From Thermoplasmata archaeon (GTDB taxonomy: Archaea; Thermoplasmatota; Thermoplasmata; Thermoplasmatales; Thermoplasmataceae), in assembly GCA_021799315.1 (NCBI GenBank), contig JAJZAR010000036.1, positions 1-13,465 of the forward strand: DNA of 13,465 nucleotides, in the 5' to 3' direction. Positions within the stretch are counted from its first letter, which is position 1, and each line of letters begins with the position of its first letter. A model generated the notes under the pieces. It saw only the letters and a program-made list of their open reading frames with translations. It had not been told where the DNA came from and ran no database searches. A program made the position numbers and the translations under genes. This document shows positions 13,421-13,465 of this stretch, in pieces.

Positions 13421-13465
13421 CTTCTATGAACATGGTGCAAGCTCTTAATTCAACATTGGATCGGA
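13417..13465 (+). CDS. 2-oxoacid dehydrogenase complex E1 component, beta subunit, partial
   Basis: Only the first 16 codons are in the window, read as MTSMNMVQALNSTLDR from GTG 13417. The MNMVQALN stretch is the usual beginning of E1-beta subunits, which pair with E1-alpha to form the alpha2beta2 decarboxylase. The GTG overlaps the E1-alpha stop codon (GTGA, 13417-13420), a sign of translational coupling and matched subunit amounts. Genes for E2 and E3 would be expected downstream. Confidence 0.85.
   Translation, partial: MTSMNMVQALNSTLDR

Noticed and set aside
12802..13440. 212-codon open frame on the minus strand
   Set aside because: It is antisense to the E1-alpha gene, Ser-rich and without motifs; E1-alpha has its full thiamine diphosphate signature in the other direction.
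1..13465. CRISPR array, tRNA or rRNA gene, intact insertion sequence
   Set aside because: No regularly spaced repeats, no cloverleaf-like or rRNA-like sequence and no complete transposase frame were seen.

Overview
The window looks like chromosomal DNA from an acidophilic archaeon of the Thermoplasmata (Thermoplasma/Ferroplasma/Cuniculiplasma-like). This rests on four things. The glucose/xylose dehydrogenase resembles the zinc enzyme of Thermoplasma. A bacterial-type 2-oxoacid dehydrogenase E1 sits with lipoyl synthase, a complex known from Thermoplasma. Several genes have a TATA-like box about 24 nt before the start codon and no Shine-Dalgarno site, which fits leaderless archaeal transcripts. 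The DNA is AT-rich with archaeal-type promoters. Genus and species cannot be fixed from the sequence alone.

Layout. (1) 1-991, minus strand: N-terminal part of a family-5 (Opp/Dpp-type) ABC-transporter solute-binding protein, cut by the window edge. (2) 992-1546: AT-rich divergent intergenic region. (3) 1547-6006, plus strand: a two-gene operon of a GH3 beta-xylosidase-type enzyme and a GH67 alpha-glucuronidase, both without signal peptides. (4) 6139-7584 plus: aldehyde dehydrogenase, probably 2,5-dioxopentanoate (alpha-ketoglutarate semialdehyde) dehydrogenase. (5) 7705-8562 plus: FAH-fold 2-keto-3-deoxy-D-xylonate dehydratase. (6) 8706-9902 minus: enolase-superfamily sugar-acid (xylonate/gluconate) dehydratase. 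(7) 10087-11178 plus: zinc-dependent glucose/xylose dehydrogenase, divergent from (6). (8) 11179-11554: intergenic stretch with an unexplained open fragment, possibly a decayed gene. (9) 11555 to the end: lipoyl synthase, E1-alpha and the first codons of E1-beta, a core-metabolism operon with good ribosome-binding sites.

Together, regions 1-7 read as one glucuronoxylan utilisation locus. An importer may bring in (methyl)glucuronoxylo-oligosaccharides. GH67 removes the glucuronic acid and GH3 releases xylose. The oxidative Weimberg route then runs xylose -> xylonolactone/xylonate -> 2-keto-3-deoxyxylonate -> 2,5-dioxopentanoate -> 2-oxoglutarate, with all four oxidoreductase and dehydratase steps present. 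A lactonase, a xylanase, the transporter membrane and ATPase subunits and any regulator gene are not in the window. The genes are split over both strands with separate promoters. A shared element, TGCAAAAGA, occurs three times, each time in non-coding DNA next to a pathway gene, and in one place it is half of an 18-bp palindrome directly upstream of a TATA box. This suggests a common pentose-responsive regulator.
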